Positions 46,068 through 58,377 of a stretch of 64,000 nucleotides of DNA are shown here, piece after piece. The position numbers and the translations under genes are program-made. Every line of letters starts with the position of its first letter. Within the stretch, counting starts at the first letter, position 1. The stretch is from the NCBI GenBank assembly GCA_964035015.1, contig OZ035997.1, forward strand, positions 85,674,982 through 85,738,981. The letters are read 5' to 3'. The DNA is from Corallium rubrum (Eukaryota > Cnidaria > Anthozoa > Scleralcyonacea > Coralliidae). The notes under the pieces are model-generated. The model was not told where the DNA came from. It was given only the letters and a program-made list of their open reading frames with translations, and searched no databases.

Positions 46068-49000
46068 CTAAACAAAATATGTAATATTTGTAAGTTACTG
46101 GAATAATTATTGTGCAGAAAATAAATATGAAATTTCGTCGTAGTCCCCGAGCCGGGCGTAGGGCCGAAGGCCCGGAGCCGGGAGCCCGGTGGGTGCTAAT
46201 CTCGACATGCGTGGAGTCCACTTTACACGCGTGTTAAAATGCGAATCAGTTTGAGCGATCTGAATATTTGTATATATATATATATATATATATGAAATTG
46301 AAATATGAAATTGAAATGGAATTGAAATGAATTGAAATGAAATTTAAGTGAAATTGAAATAAAATTGATCATGAAATGAAATTGAAACGAAATTAGATGA
46401 AATTGAAATGAAATTAGAATGAAATTGAAACGGGATTAGAATGAAATTGAAATGAAATTGAAATGAAATTGAAGTAAATTAGATGAAATTGAAATGAAAT
46501 TAGAATGAAATTGAAACGGGATTAGAATGAAATTGAAATGAAATTGAAATGAAATTGAAGTGAAATTGAAATGAAATTGAAATGAAATTGAAATGAAATT
46601 GAAATAAAATTGAAATGAAATTGAAATGAAATTGGAATGAAATTAGAATGAAATTGAAACGGGATTAGAATGAAATTGAAATAAAATTGAAATGAAATTG
46701 AAATGAAATTGAAATGAAATTGGAATGAAATTGAAATAAAATTAGATGAAATTGAAATGAAATTAGAATGAAATTGAAACGGGATTAGAATGAAATTGAA
46801 ATGAAATTGAAGTGAAATTGAAATGAAATTGAAATGAAATTGAAATAAAATTAGATGAAATTGAAATGAAATTAGAATGAAATTGAAACGGGATTAGAAT
46901 GAAATTGAAATGAAATTGAAGTGAAATTGAAATGAAATTGAAATGAAATTGAAACGAAATTAGATGAAATTGAAATGAAATTAGAATGAAATTGAAACGG
47001 GATTAGAATGAAATTGAAATGAAATTAAAGTGAAATTGAAATGAAATTGAAATGAAATTGAAATGAAATTGAAATGAAATTGAAATGAAATTGGAATGAA
47101 ATTGAAATAAAATTAGATGAAATTGAAATGAAATTAGAATGAAATTGAAACGGGATTAGAATGAAACTGAAATGAAATTGAAATAAAAGTGAAATGAAAT
47201 TGAAACGAAATTAGATGGAATTGAAATGAAATTAGAATGAAATTGAAACGGGATTAGAATGAAATCGAAATGAAATTGAAATGAAATTGGAATGAAATTG
47301 AAATGAAATTAAATTAGATGAAATTGAAATGAAATTAGAATGAAATTGAAACGGGATTAGAATGAAATTGAAATAAAATTGAAATGAAATTGAAATGAAA
47401 TTGAAATGAAATTGGAATGAAATTGAAATAAAATTAGATGAAATTGAAATGAAATTAGAATGAAATTGAAACGGGATTAGAATGAAATTGAAATGAAATT
47501 GAAGTGAAATTGAAATGAAATTGAAATGAAATTGAAATAAAATTAGATGAAATTGAAATGAAATTAGAATGAAATTGAAACGGGATTAGAATGAAATTGA
47601 AATGAAATTGAAGTGAAATTGAAATGAAATTGAAATGAAATTGAAACGAAATTAGATGAAATTGAAATGAAATTAGAATGAAATTGAAACGGGATTAGAA
47701 TGAAATTGAAATGAAATTAAAGTGAAATTGAAATGAAATTGAAATGAAATTGAAATGAAATTGAAATGAAATTGGAATGAAATTGAAATAAAATTAGATG
47801 AAATTGAAATGAAATTAGAATGAAATTGAAACGGGATTAGAATGAAACTGAAATGAAATTGAAATAAAAGTGAAATGAAATTGAAACGAAATTAGATGGA
47901 ATTGAAATGAAATTAGAATGAAATTGAAACGGGATTAGAATGAAATCGAAATGAAATTGAAATGAAATTGGAATGAAATTGAAATGAAATTAAATTAGAT
48001 GAAATTGAAATGAAATTAGAATGAAATTGAAACGGGATTAGAATGAAACTGAAATGAAATTCAAATGAAATTGAAACGAAATTAGATGAAATTGAAATGA
48101 AATTAGAATGAAATTGAAACGGGATTAGAATGAAATTGAAATGAAATTGAAATGAAATTGAAATGAAATTGGAATGAAATTGAAATAAAATTAGATGAAA
48201 TTGAAATGAAATTAGAATGAAATTGAAACGGGATTAGAATGAAATTGAAATGAAATTGAAGTGAAATTGAAATGAAATTGAAATGAAATTGAAATGAAAT
48301 TGAAATAAAATTAGATGAAATTGAAATGAAATTAGAATGAAATTGAAACGGGATTAGAATGAAATTGAAATGAAATTGAAGTGAAATTGAAATGAAATTG
48401 AAATGAAATTGAAACGAAATTAGATGAAATTGAAATGAAATTAGAATGAAATTGAAACGGGATTAGAATGAAATTGAAACGGGATTAGAATGAAACTGAA
48501 ATGAAATTGAAATAAAATTGAAATGAAATTGAAACGAAATTAGATGAAATTGAAATGAAATTTGAATGAAATTGAAACGGGATTAGAATGAAATTGAAAT
48601 GAAATTGAAGGGAAATTGAAGTGAAATTGAAGTGAAATTGAAATGAAATTGAAATAAAATTGAAATGAAACTGAAATGAAATTGAAATGAAATTTAAGTA
48701 AAATTGAAGTGAAATTGAAATGAAATTGAAATGAAATTGAAACGAAATTATATGAAATTGAAATGAAATTTGAATGAAATTGAAATAAAATTAGATGAAA
48801 TTGAAATGAAATTAGAATGAAATTGAAACGGGATTAGAATGAAACTGAAATGAAATTGAAATAAAAGTGAAATGAAATTGAAACGAAATTAGATGGAATT
48901 GAAATGAAATTAGAATGAAATTGAAACGGGATTAGAATGAAATCGAAATGAAATTGAAATGAAATTGGAATGAAATTGAAATGAAATGAAATTAGATGAA

Positions 49001-50914
49001 ATTGAAATGAAATTAGAATGAAATTGAAACGGGATTAGAATGAAACTGAAATGAAATTCAAATGAAATTGAAACGAAATTAGATGAAATTGAAATGAAAT
49101 TAGAATGAAATTGAAACGGGATTAGAATGAAATTGAAATGAAATTGAAATGAAATTGAAGTGAAATTGAAATGAAATTGAAATAAAATTGAAATGAAATT
49201 GAAATGAAATTGAAATGAAATTGAAATAAAATTAGATGAAATTGAAATGAAATTAGAATGAAATTGAAACGGGATTAGAATGAAACTGAAATGAAATTGA
49301 AATAAAATTGAAATGAAATTGAAACGAAATTAGATGAAATTGAAATGAAATTTGAATGAAATTGAAACGGGATTAGAATGAAACTGAAATGAAATTGAAG
49401 GGAAATTGAAGTGAAATTGAAGTGAAATTGAAATAAAATTGAAATGAAACTGAAATGAAATTGAAATGAAATTTAAGTAAAATTGAAGTGAAATTGAAAT
49501 GAAATTGAAATGAAATTGAAACGAAATTAGATGAAATTGAAATGAAATTAGAATGAAATTGAAACGGGATTAGAATGAAATTGAAATGAAATTGAAATAA
49601 AATTAAAATGAAATTGAAATGAAATTGAAATGAAATTGAAATAAAATTGAAATGAAATTGAAATGAAATTAGAATGAAATTGAAACGGGATTAGAATGAA
49701 ACTGAAATGAAATTGAAATAAAATTGAAATGAAATTGAAACGAAATTAGATGAAATTGAAATGAAATTTGAATGAAATTGAAACGGGATTAGAATGAAAT
49801 TGAAATGAAATTGAAGGGAAATTGAAGTGAAATTGAAGTGAAATTGAAATGAAATTGAAATAAAATTGAAATAAAACTGAAATGAAATTGAAATGAAATT
49901 TAAGTAAAATTGAAGTGAAATTGAAATGAAATTGAAATGAAATTGAAACGAAATTATATGAAATTGAAATGAAATTTGAATGAAATTGAAACGGGATTAG
50001 AATGAAATTGAAATGAAATTGAAGGGAAATTGAAGTGAAATTGAAGTGAAATTGAAATGAAATTGAAATAAAATTGAAATAAAATTAGAATGAAATTGAA
50101 ACGGGATTAGAATGAAATTGAAATGAAATGAAATTGAAATGAAATTGAAATAAAATTTGAATGAATTGAAATAAAATTTGAATGAAATTTAAATGAAATT
50201 TGAATGAAATTGAAATGAAATTTGAATGAAATTGAAATGAGATTAGAATGAAATTGAAATGAAATTGAAGTGAAATTGAAGTGAAATTGAAATGAAAATG
50301 AAATAAAATTGAAATGAAACTGAAATGAAATTGAAATGGAATTGAAACAGTATGATAAAAACTAGGGTTGGTGGAAAAATCGTTCAGTCGTTAAACCGAA
50401 AATTATTGGCATATTTTGTCGCGAATCGTATAAGGAAATATAGCAAGAACTGCATGTAACAGAGGGTTATTTCAACCGAGGTGGGCGGAGCAGCGGAGAT
50501 AAGAGCCTGGGTACGAGGTTGGGGTTACTTATACAAAACAAATCAGGTGGGCATTTACAAAAACAAAACAAAAATAGGCGCTTAAAAACAGGCGGAGTTG
50601 TTGTGCCAACGGTTACGTATTTATATAATATTTTCTTAACCAAAAACTAACTTTAACCGAATTACTTGTTCGAGTATTGTTTCACGTATACGTAGATACA
50701 GTAATTTCGTTGCATGACACAAAGTATGAACGATTTCTCTCACCTCTTCATAGATTTTCCATTTGTTTTCTATCGTGTGTCCTCTTAGTTGCCCAACGGT
50801 GCTCTCGCGAAGTGAGTTATCGAGAATGAATAGCTCCTTATCACGAAGCGCCTCGCGCTTTGCCTTTTGTCTTTCAAGCTGCTTGCGGATACGATTGCTC
50901 TTTTTGTGGAACAT
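44529..50914 (-). CDS. DRE-TIM metallolyase-like (HMGL-like) enzyme with C-terminal EF-hand, two coding exons
   Basis: Model complement(44529..46067, 50744..50914), 569 residues. The N-terminus is basic (KKSNRIRKQLERQ). FILDNSLRESTVGQLRGH is the first strand of the HMG-CoA lyase/homocitrate synthase TIM barrel with its D-x2-x-R-E catalytic motif. KKVGFQHIVVAAFSHMTRVG follows directly across the splice. HVHEQWG (about residues 248-254) is the H-x-H metal-binding strand, followed by a glycine/alanine-rich strand. Near the C-terminus DMDEDGQVDWNE (about 519-530) is a canonical EF-hand loop with D, D, D, Q, D, E at positions 1, 3, 5, 7, 9, 12. Known relatives use a divalent metal for acyl-CoA/2-keto acid aldol chemistry; the substrate here is unknown. 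Calcium control is inferred from the EF-hand. There is no obvious targeting peptide. Confidence 0.88.
46143..46225. repeat. CGTGTCGAGATTAGCACCC repeat, copy 2
   Basis: Lies between the large coding exon and the minisatellite, and runs into a (TA)n tract at 46270-46292. Confidence 0.65.
46292..50347. repeat. 4.06-kb minisatellite, 11-bp unit GAAATTGAAAT with higher-order repeat
   Basis: Continuous array of the unit AAATTGAAATG and variants (AAATTGAAGTG, AAATTAGATG, AAATTGGAATG). A marker block GAAACGGGATTAGAATG recurs roughly every 85-150 bp, showing amplification of a composite unit. The array begins directly after a (TA)n tract and fills most of the intron between the two coding exons of the HMGL-like gene. 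On the plus strand it is almost devoid of C. Confidence 0.97.
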
Positions 50915-50929
50915 GTCTGATGCCAGAAA
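50744..50929 (-). CDS. HMGL-like/EF-hand gene, first coding exon
   Basis: Acceptor TTATTTTTTTTAG; donor GAAGAG|GTGAGA, phase 0, so IENKWKIYEE joins IKKVGFQH exactly as the barrel family requires. The first ATG (50914-50912) is chosen as start: the five upstream in-exon codons contain no Met and the preceding short leader exon has no ATG. The in-frame extension past the donor to 50636 is intronic. Confidence 0.85.
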
Positions 50930-51049
50930 CTAAAAAAAATAATTTGTTTGCGGGTTAGCAAATACACTGTAACTTGTGGTGTGTGGATCATGCTAGTTTG
51001 GGAAAGATGGTCCTTAACGAAAGGCATCGATCGACAGTAAAGTTCTTAC

Positions 51050-51097
51050 CACAAAAAAATGTACAAAACGCGTAAAAGGGCAATTTTCTATATAAAG
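51050..51097 (-). promoter_or_regulatory. Candidate TATA promoter and short non-coding leader exon of the HMGL-like gene
   Basis: On the minus strand CTTTATATAG (51099-51090) lies about 25-30 nt upstream of a possible start site. A short leader ends at TTGTG|GTAAGA (exon end 51050). The resulting 120-nt intron runs to the acceptor at 50930. Spacing and splice signals fit, but no transcript data are available. Confidence 0.4.
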
Positions 51098-51134
51098 TTG
51101 TTTTATGGGAAGGACTGGAGTTAAGGTCATTATC

Positions 51135-51250
51135 CCAGAGCCGAGGGTGCTAATCTCGACACGCGTGGAGTCCACTTACATGCGAAATTACACGCGAGTG
51201 AGAAAGAAATTCTGCGAGATGTTTATATGTATGTATGTATGTATGTATGT
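51135..51250. repeat. CGTGTCGAGATTAGCACCC repeat, copy 3, with (TATG)n tail
   Basis: Same orientation as copy 2 and also followed by a microsatellite ((TATG)n, 51225-51250). Confidence 0.6.
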
Positions 51251-51459
51251 ATATTTGTGAAATTCATTACTAATTCATGAGTTTTGCAGCCAATCCAATT
51301 TCAGAAATTACATCACATGTATACCCCTGTAAACCCCATACAAACTAAAACCAACGATGCTAATTAGATACAACCACTAGTGCTTGTAACTAATTAGCAT
51401 CTCAATATCCCAAAGGGATTTTACTATTTATTCATTTCACAAGTTGTTTACAACACTCG

Positions 51460-51545
51460 CGTCCTTGTTGTATTGAATATACAATCACTCGCCTTCGGCT
51501 CGTGATTGTATATTCAATACAACACGGCCGCTCGTGTTGTAAGCA
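51460..51545. repeat. Palindrome TTGTATTGAATATACAATCA
   Basis: TTGTATTGAATATACAATCA around CTCGCCTTCGGCTCG, mirrored. Flanked by an element with GTTGTCTAATTGTTTTAGTA motifs (51600-51720). Confidence 0.65.
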
Positions 51546-52087
51546 TTACTTATAACATAGCTTTGATATAGCAACAATTTTGATTGGCTGTCGTGCGTGC
51601 TCCATTTAACAATTAGACGAGTCCGAGTTGTCTATGAGCCAATAGTCAACGAAGGCGAAGCCTGAGTTGACTATTCGCGCATAGACAACGACGACGAGTT
51701 GTCTAATTGTTTTAGTATACACCCTGTACCTACTCTTAAAAAAACCAGTTTTTCTAGTGCAAACTGACGAAAATGTTGTGTTATTTAACCACTCGTGAGC
51801 GGCAAGTAAAAGCAGGTTTAATTAATAAAATACGGTTTAATTGTCTTTCGTTCTTTACCATTAAAAATCTTCATGCCATATTTTGTGGCGTTTTTAGTTT
51901 TCTCAGGGATAGAATTTTCTATCAAACTCTCAAAAAATTCCTCCGAAACGTTTACTCCGAAAGAGTTTACTGCCATATTTTTTCAGGTTTGTTTTCATTT
52001 TTCTCAAACGTTGTCCATCACGAATAGACAACGGTTGAGTAGCCAATCAGAATGCAGGATTTGTAATAGACGATGGTTGGGTGTATA

Positions 52088-52506
52088 CTAAAACTCGATG
52101 GAGCACGGCAAAAAAGCGCGGGAAAAAAGTTCAAAACAAAACTGAGTTTTAAATGGCCTTTTATATTATCAAAATACCGAGTCATTTAATTTTATTGAGT
52201 AATAAAGAACAACGACCCACAAGACATAAACTGGGTCTGGGTAACCGGGTTTAAACTGTCCTTTTGGTTGGATTTTAGTGAACAAAAAAGACTTGGCTAC
52301 GAAAGTAGAAAAACGCAACAACCAAACGATTCGCCGGCTTGTGAAGGGATTTAATGCTATGTTATAAAAGAAATGGCTCATGGTTTAGTGTGCTCCATCG
52401 AGTTATGGATGCACTTGGGAAATTTTGAGAAATTTTTTCGTGCTCTCCCAATTTCCCGCGTGCATCCATAACTCGATGGAGCACGCTAAACCATGAGCCA
52501 TTTCTT
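52088..52506. mobile_element. Palindromic MITE, AACTCGATGGAGCACG ends
   Basis: 52368-52506 is a nearly perfect 139-bp palindrome containing AACTCGATGGAGCACGCT. A third copy of the motif at 52093 may mark the left end of a larger unit. Confidence 0.65.
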
Positions 52507-55500
52507 AAATATATCCATCAAATCACCAACTTTCGCGGCTCAAGCGAAACAAAATCTTTCTCAGAAAAATTGGTTTACAAATGACCGAAAAAGGAAAGCC
52601 AAGAAGAAATGTTGCAGTGAGATGAACCAAACAATATTAAACATGCACGACTAGAAACCATTGAAAAAGCATGAAAAATTGCGATAAAGATCGGAAAAGA
52701 TGCCGCAAAACGTGACTAAAAAAAAACAAAAAGATGTTTCTTCGTGTGTCTGTTCAAAGCCAGCAAAAGACTTATGCACTGGTATATCTTGGCTCGAGAG
52801 AGAACAGTGAATTGAAAGGAACATCATCACAAACAGCTTTTCACATTTTGAAGAGAATTGATTGCTTTTTGCTAAGAACCGAACAAAAAACCGACCACGG
52901 AAACCAAACGCCGTAGCCCGTATGGCAGTGTTTGCAGCATCTCAGCATCTGAGAAGAGCCAAAAGAAAATTTAACGGTGAGCAGTGATTCGTATTTAACT
53001 TACCAGCCGTTTCTTTAGCTGATTAGAGTCGGTACATATCCGAAACCTTTTCAGTATTAATTAAACTCAATTAAAACAGCAAAAATCTTGTCAAATAATA
53101 TACATTTTCCCAGGCGTTTTTCTCCATGGTTCGAGTAAAACTTCGCATTAAGTTATAGTTCTTCCCTGGTTAGCTTTTCCTCTCTTATACCTATAGTTTT
53201 CAGGCTGTCACCCACGTTTTTTTTCTGTTCTGATGTTTTTCTTTGAGGTTCAACATTACATTTGGAACATGAGGAATCATATTATTAAAACAGTTTAATA
53301 GGCACCTTGATGTAAGCGTCTGTAATTATTGTTTTTTTTTCTATCAGTTTCTGGTGCTATTAAGCAGGTCGTGATACAAGTTTTTCCTCAGCCACTGCTT
53401 TATTATTTTGGAATAAAACATTGCTTTGGAAATTGGTCAATAATATAGAAAAACTACATTCACAAAAGTGATAAAACAGGATGTAAAAGAGGCCAGGAGT
53501 TCAAGGGTGTTTATATTTGTATACAAAAACAGATCAGGCGCTTATTTTAATCGGGGGGGGGGGGGGGTGTTATGTATATCTAATGTGTTAAAAGCGGGCG
53601 AGGGGGTTGCGTTTATGTATTTCTAGTATAAAGATTAACTCTAGAATCGAATTGATCAGTGGCAAAGGCCTAGCCTTTTTATTCAATTTGCTAGATTTGA
53701 ACAACTAAGTTGCTGTTGGGGAAGAGTACGGCGCGGCATCACATAAATTGTATATTTAACAAATAGATTCCATTTTGCCCTTGTCTGTTCAGTTATAAGA
53801 TGCATAGATGACGTCACAACGTGGTAAGAACAAAAAAGTGGCCCACGAGACGCAGTCAAGTGGGTCACTGATGTTTTTACCACGTTGTTACGTCTTCTGT
53901 GCATCTATAACTGAACAGACAACAAAAAATGGAATCTACTTGTTTTATACATGCAATACAAAAATTTAAAAGGTTTTTATGGAAACTCATGCTGGATTTT
54001 CAGGCATGAAGAAGGAGAAAAAGCAAGTCAACTGACGTGATCTGACGTCCTCTAATAATAGATCAGATCGTGGGCAACAAACAATGAAAACACGCATAGC
54101 AACCAGGGTATTGTATAACATGCAATACATAATATACAAGGTCGTTTATTTTTTTTAATAATATATACAGAGCAAAGGTGCTCTTATATAAATAAAAACC
54201 TTTTTAATGTATAATTTTGATAATATACATTGTAGAGGTATTTTCAATTAAAACAAAAACATTTTTTAAAGTTTTAGAGTCGACTTTGACATATTCTGTA
54301 TATAAAAGTTTCATTGTTGAATAATATGTAAATTATTTGATACAAAACCCCGTTTAAACCACGCAGTCACGGCTGAATCAAGCCATACTGTACCTCTCAA
54401 TATCTCAACACATCTATGCATATACGATCACGTGATAGAAACATGTCATACACAAACAATCAAGCATGTTACGAGCAAGGAATATGTTGACAGACAGACA
54501 GGCTGACAAGCATCTACAATCGAATTTTTAGTTTGAGATTTTCTTAGTTAAAATTGTTCTTAAATATGATGTTAGTATAACTTAAGTTTCCCGTTAGAAT
54601 TTAGACATATTTAAGAGAAATTTATAGTGTATATTCTGATTTCTGAAACCTGCAATTGGTAGAAAGCCCAGCGGTAGTTCGTTATGACGTCGTGTACTCA
54701 ACACCATAGAGATCATAATATAATACTAGAGGGGGCATTCTTATGCTGAGTCCAGTCAAATGTGCGAGGAAAATATCCAGGCTCTTTGAATTCAGATTTG
54801 CCCATCGTACCCAGACTTTTGGCCAGTACCAAAAGGATCGCAGGCTCTGGGTACAGATTGATACGCGCCCAGGTACTTCAAAATGGCGGCCACAATTTAT
54901 GTCCAAGGAGTGAAAAAATATATTCAGCAGATAATAGACGCCCAATAAAGAACCAAGGTAAGAATTTAATAATTTAATAGTAATAAGACGGAAAACCCTA
55001 AAAGTTTTATTTTCTTAAAAATCGTGATAAACATTTAGTAAAAGGCTTGTTTTAGACGAATTTTAGCTTTTTCCCCTCTAATGGCGGCCGTCAATACTCC
55101 TCGCATTTTTAATTGGTCCCATATGCTCATCACTCCCAAAGAAAGGTAATCAGTTCATGTGCAATATACACACCATTGACCAATTCCTAGGTTAGGGTTT
55201 GTGGTTGGCTCAGGCTACTGATCTCTGTTCGACAGGACCAGATGATAGTTTAGTTTTTTTACGAGGCTAGAAATCTTGATTTTTTTCAAATTTTTCCTGC
55301 GGTACTTTGTTTTCTACTCTCTAGCCTCCCTCTCGCGGCTCCACAGTCCACCCCGAAAGTGTAGACTTCACTGGGGTTTGGTGACGCTTTGTGTTGCCTC
55401 ACCTGCTCACTCCCCTAAAATTTCTGGCACCACCCCAGTAAAAAAGTGAAAATCAGTCTATGATCAATAGATGATGTTCATGGTTTTCTCTTTCATCCGG

Positions 55501-55711
55501 AGTCATCTTTGCCAAGTCTCTGTCTTTCGGGTCGCCCAAACTTTCCTAGTTATGAAAGAAATTATGTTTAAGCGTCGGTTGTTCAACGGTAGGAGGCGGT
55601 GTTAGGTGTAGCAGGGAAACCACACGGAAGATCGTCAGTTTCTTGCTTTATCTCTGGTGTCAAATTCAGTGTATTTTTCCGAGGCTGAGTTTGAGGATTA
55701 TCTATTTTTAT
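52507..55711. other. Intergenic, no gene recognised
   Basis: AT-rich with one MITE (53764-53939). ORFs are short and unrecognised. A G-run lies at 53555-53568. Confidence 0.5.
53764..53939. mobile_element. 176-bp palindromic MITE, TAGATTCCATTTT ends
   Basis: Arms of about 75 bp (TTGTCTGTTCAGTTATA, GATGCA, CAACGTGGTA) with a short GC-rich centre. Confidence 0.75.
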
Positions 55712-56545
55712 TCACGGTTCAAAATCGTTTTCATTAACTCGATCGGTAATGTAAGCCTTGGGACATTCAGTACAGAAACCAATTGAATGTAAAAAAGATA
55801 AGGGAGATCCTAAGTTACATAATTTACATTGATTGTTATCCTGATAGAAATCTTTCCATGAACATTTAGGACACTGAAGTAAATATACAACACGTGCAAT
55901 GTCCAAGTCCTCTCCACTCCAAAGCTCCGCGTCCAATCTTCTTGTTCAGTTTCGGAGTCAGTTTCTTCGTCTTCACTTTCTTATTCCGGCCATGGTCAAA
56001 ATTTGAACATTTTCAATGAGACTTTTATCAATTTTCAAATTTGCTAGTCCTTTAACAAAAATATCTAAACCAAGGGGCTCGGGAATTTTGGGATCGTATC
56101 AGTTCTGTAAGACAATATTCTATCAAATCAGTGATATTTGTTCTTGGTATAGTTCTTCCGTTATATACTATTTCCCCTCTTGAATTCCACGTGAGAAGAC
56201 TATGAGATATCAGCAAACTGTTTAACAGAGAAGACACTTTCTCTTCATCGATTTCGTAGTGTAAATGTGATATTATTTGTTGGACGCGATAATTAGCGAG
56301 ACTTGTTTCTTCCATGATGTTCACGCTTAAACTGGCTATCGTAGAAACTTTTAGTTCTTTTATACCACTTCTGCGAGTCCTTCTAAAACAGGACCAAGCA
56401 ACAGGCTTTATCTTTTTATTTTTTATCTTGATCTTTAGCACTCTTGTCGCTTCAATAAACTCGTCTCAAATCAATCGTTTATCGTTTACAAATGCAATGG
56501 CGTCTGTTACGGATATGCCTATCCTAAGAGAGTTAATTAACTGAC
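55712..56545 (-). pseudogene. Decayed ORF of unknown, probably repetitive, family
   Basis: Minus-strand frames, linked by apparent frameshifts, contain LTWNSRGEIVYNGRTIPRTN, ITDLIEYCLTELI, then in another frame YDPKIPEPLGLDIFVKGLAN, and downstream a cysteine-rich segment with CPKCSWKDFY, CKLCN and CTECPKAY. The first block resembles an ORF I associate with cnidarian repeats, but I cannot name its function. In-frame stops (for example near 56470) show decay. Confidence 0.4.
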
Positions 56546-57002
56546 GTTATCTGATCACTGAACACTACTTAGCATGAGTCAGCTATAATGTCATTTAGTA
56601 ATTACGTAAATATATTATATATATATATATAGAATGAAGTATGTTACTATAATTATATACTCTAGAAACTCTATAAGCAGCCGTCGAGCATTTCTCTTGC
56701 ATGCATATGTATGAGAGAGAGTTATATGTATCAAAGTGGTTACGAAGTCAGTCCTGGAGTTCCTGCCGTTGGTTTTATTATCCCTTCCTTTTCAAGTCCA
56801 TACGGATTGTTATACCTGTTGCCGGAATCTCCTATTGACTGTTTAGTTGTGTGCAGACGACAGATAAGTTTCTGAACTTTAGTTTAGTTTTAATCTTTAT
56901 ATACATTTTCAATATCTGTTCTAAGTTTCTTGTTAATTAAATATATAATTGTAAAAACCAAACAGCTGAGATTACACTTTTTGTTGCGTATAGCGGTCAC
57001 GT

Positions 57003-58087
57003 AACAAAGAACAAATAGAAACTGCCACCGAGAAATACAAGATCACAAAGGAGCTGGCTGAGAAGAAGGCTAGGATGGACGTATGTAAAAGGTTCGAAGA
57101 AGAATTCATGCCACCGGACCTTGAGAAGAATGATCAGAATGGTATAGAGGAACACATAAAGAAATTTCTCGAATCTCAACCCAACTTGACAAGTGGCGAA
57201 GCTCAGACCCACGAATCTGGAAATCAGGCCATGCCTACGGCATCCAATACGGCATCCAACAATCAAGGTCCTATGACATCATCCCAGCTCAGTCCTTTAG
57301 CAGCAGCTTATACTCGTAATGAACAAATTCATTCACATTCACCTTCTAGCTCACAGGATGCAACACCTCTTAATTGTGGAAACCAATTTTCAACTGGCAC
57401 GGAAAACTCTCTCAGCAACCTTAACTTGGTCCAAGCCCAACTTAATTATGATCTCGAAGCTGTCAAAGTAGATTGCCTTTGCCAGAACCTGGTGTCGTTT
57501 CTAGCGGTCCTGATGGTTGAAGGCATTTGAAACCGTAATAGAAAGTCGAGCAATCAACCCAGCAGAAAGGCTGCGTTTCCTGGGAAAATAGGTTTCAGGC
57601 GAAGCGAAGGCAATGATAGAAGGATTCATGTTGCTAGATGGCAAGGATGCATATGAGAAAGCGAAGAAACTGTTGTCGAAGCGATTCGGAAACTCATTCG
57701 CTGTAGCATCGGCCTTTCGTAAAAGGCTTGACGCATGGCCAGACGTTGCACCGAACGATGGTCACGGTCTTCGAAAATACGCGGATCTCCTTGTCCAGTG
57801 TGAGAAGGCGATGGAAAAGATAAGCAGCCTGAAAGTACTCGATGATGACCAAGAGAATCACAACATGGCGTCCAAGCTACCAAGGTGGGCAGCAGTCAGA
57901 TTGGGAAGATTGGTATACAACTGGAAGGAAGAGAAAGGAAGCTTTCCTCCATTCTCAGAGTTTGTGAAATATGTTGTGAAGGAATCCGACATAGCTCGTG
58001 ATCCGGTTAACCTGCGAAGGGCAGCAAGGAAGATGAATCCAAGCGACCAAGGAGTCAAGGTTCTGATGCACTAAGAAGCAAGTCTCA
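57003..58087 (+). pseudogene. BEL/Pao gag (DUF1759-type), decayed
   Basis: Starts in a charged helical region (ATEKYKITKELAEKKARMD), then a polar linker, then after a frameshift near 57490-57520 the conserved block SRAINPAERLRFLGK, stop TAG at 57589, AMIEGFMLL, KLLSKRFGNSFAVASAFRKRL, LPRWAAVRLGRLVYNWKEEK and FVKYVVKES. These are the hallmarks of BEL/Pao gag. A further frameshift lies near 58060. It is interrupted by the composite LINE insertion from 58096. Confidence 0.88.
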
Positions 58088-58377
58088 CCTGCGGGTGGAC
58101 TGAGCCTTCCTCTGGACAGTTCACAAAGGAGCAGTAAGGCAACTCCTTCCCTCCGCTAGCCTGGGAGTCCACCTTGGACAGGTGGTAGCACTCCCTAGTC
58201 CCCCCTGCCAGGGATACGGTTAAACCATGGTGAGCAGCATGGTGGGTGTGGGTATCGGCGGAAAGGTCCATACTGTGACTGAACGGCGGTGCTCACAGCG
58301 ACGTTGGGCGAAAGATTCTCTTATTCTGAGGACAACGGCCAAGGTCTCCAAGTCCAGTAAGGTGACAACTGCCAGAA

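Noticed and set aside
46292-50347. Possible CRISPR-like array
   Set aside because: Units are 11 bp and contiguous with no unique spacers; it is a eukaryotic minisatellite.
50636-50743. Continuation of the HMGL first coding exon to the stop at 50636
   Set aside because: A GTGAGA donor at 50743 and the perfect in-frame family match after splicing to 46067 show this part is intron.
50785-51027. Minus-strand 80-codon frame overlapping the HMGL exon
   Set aside because: Out of frame with the recognised barrel coding sequence and without a motif.
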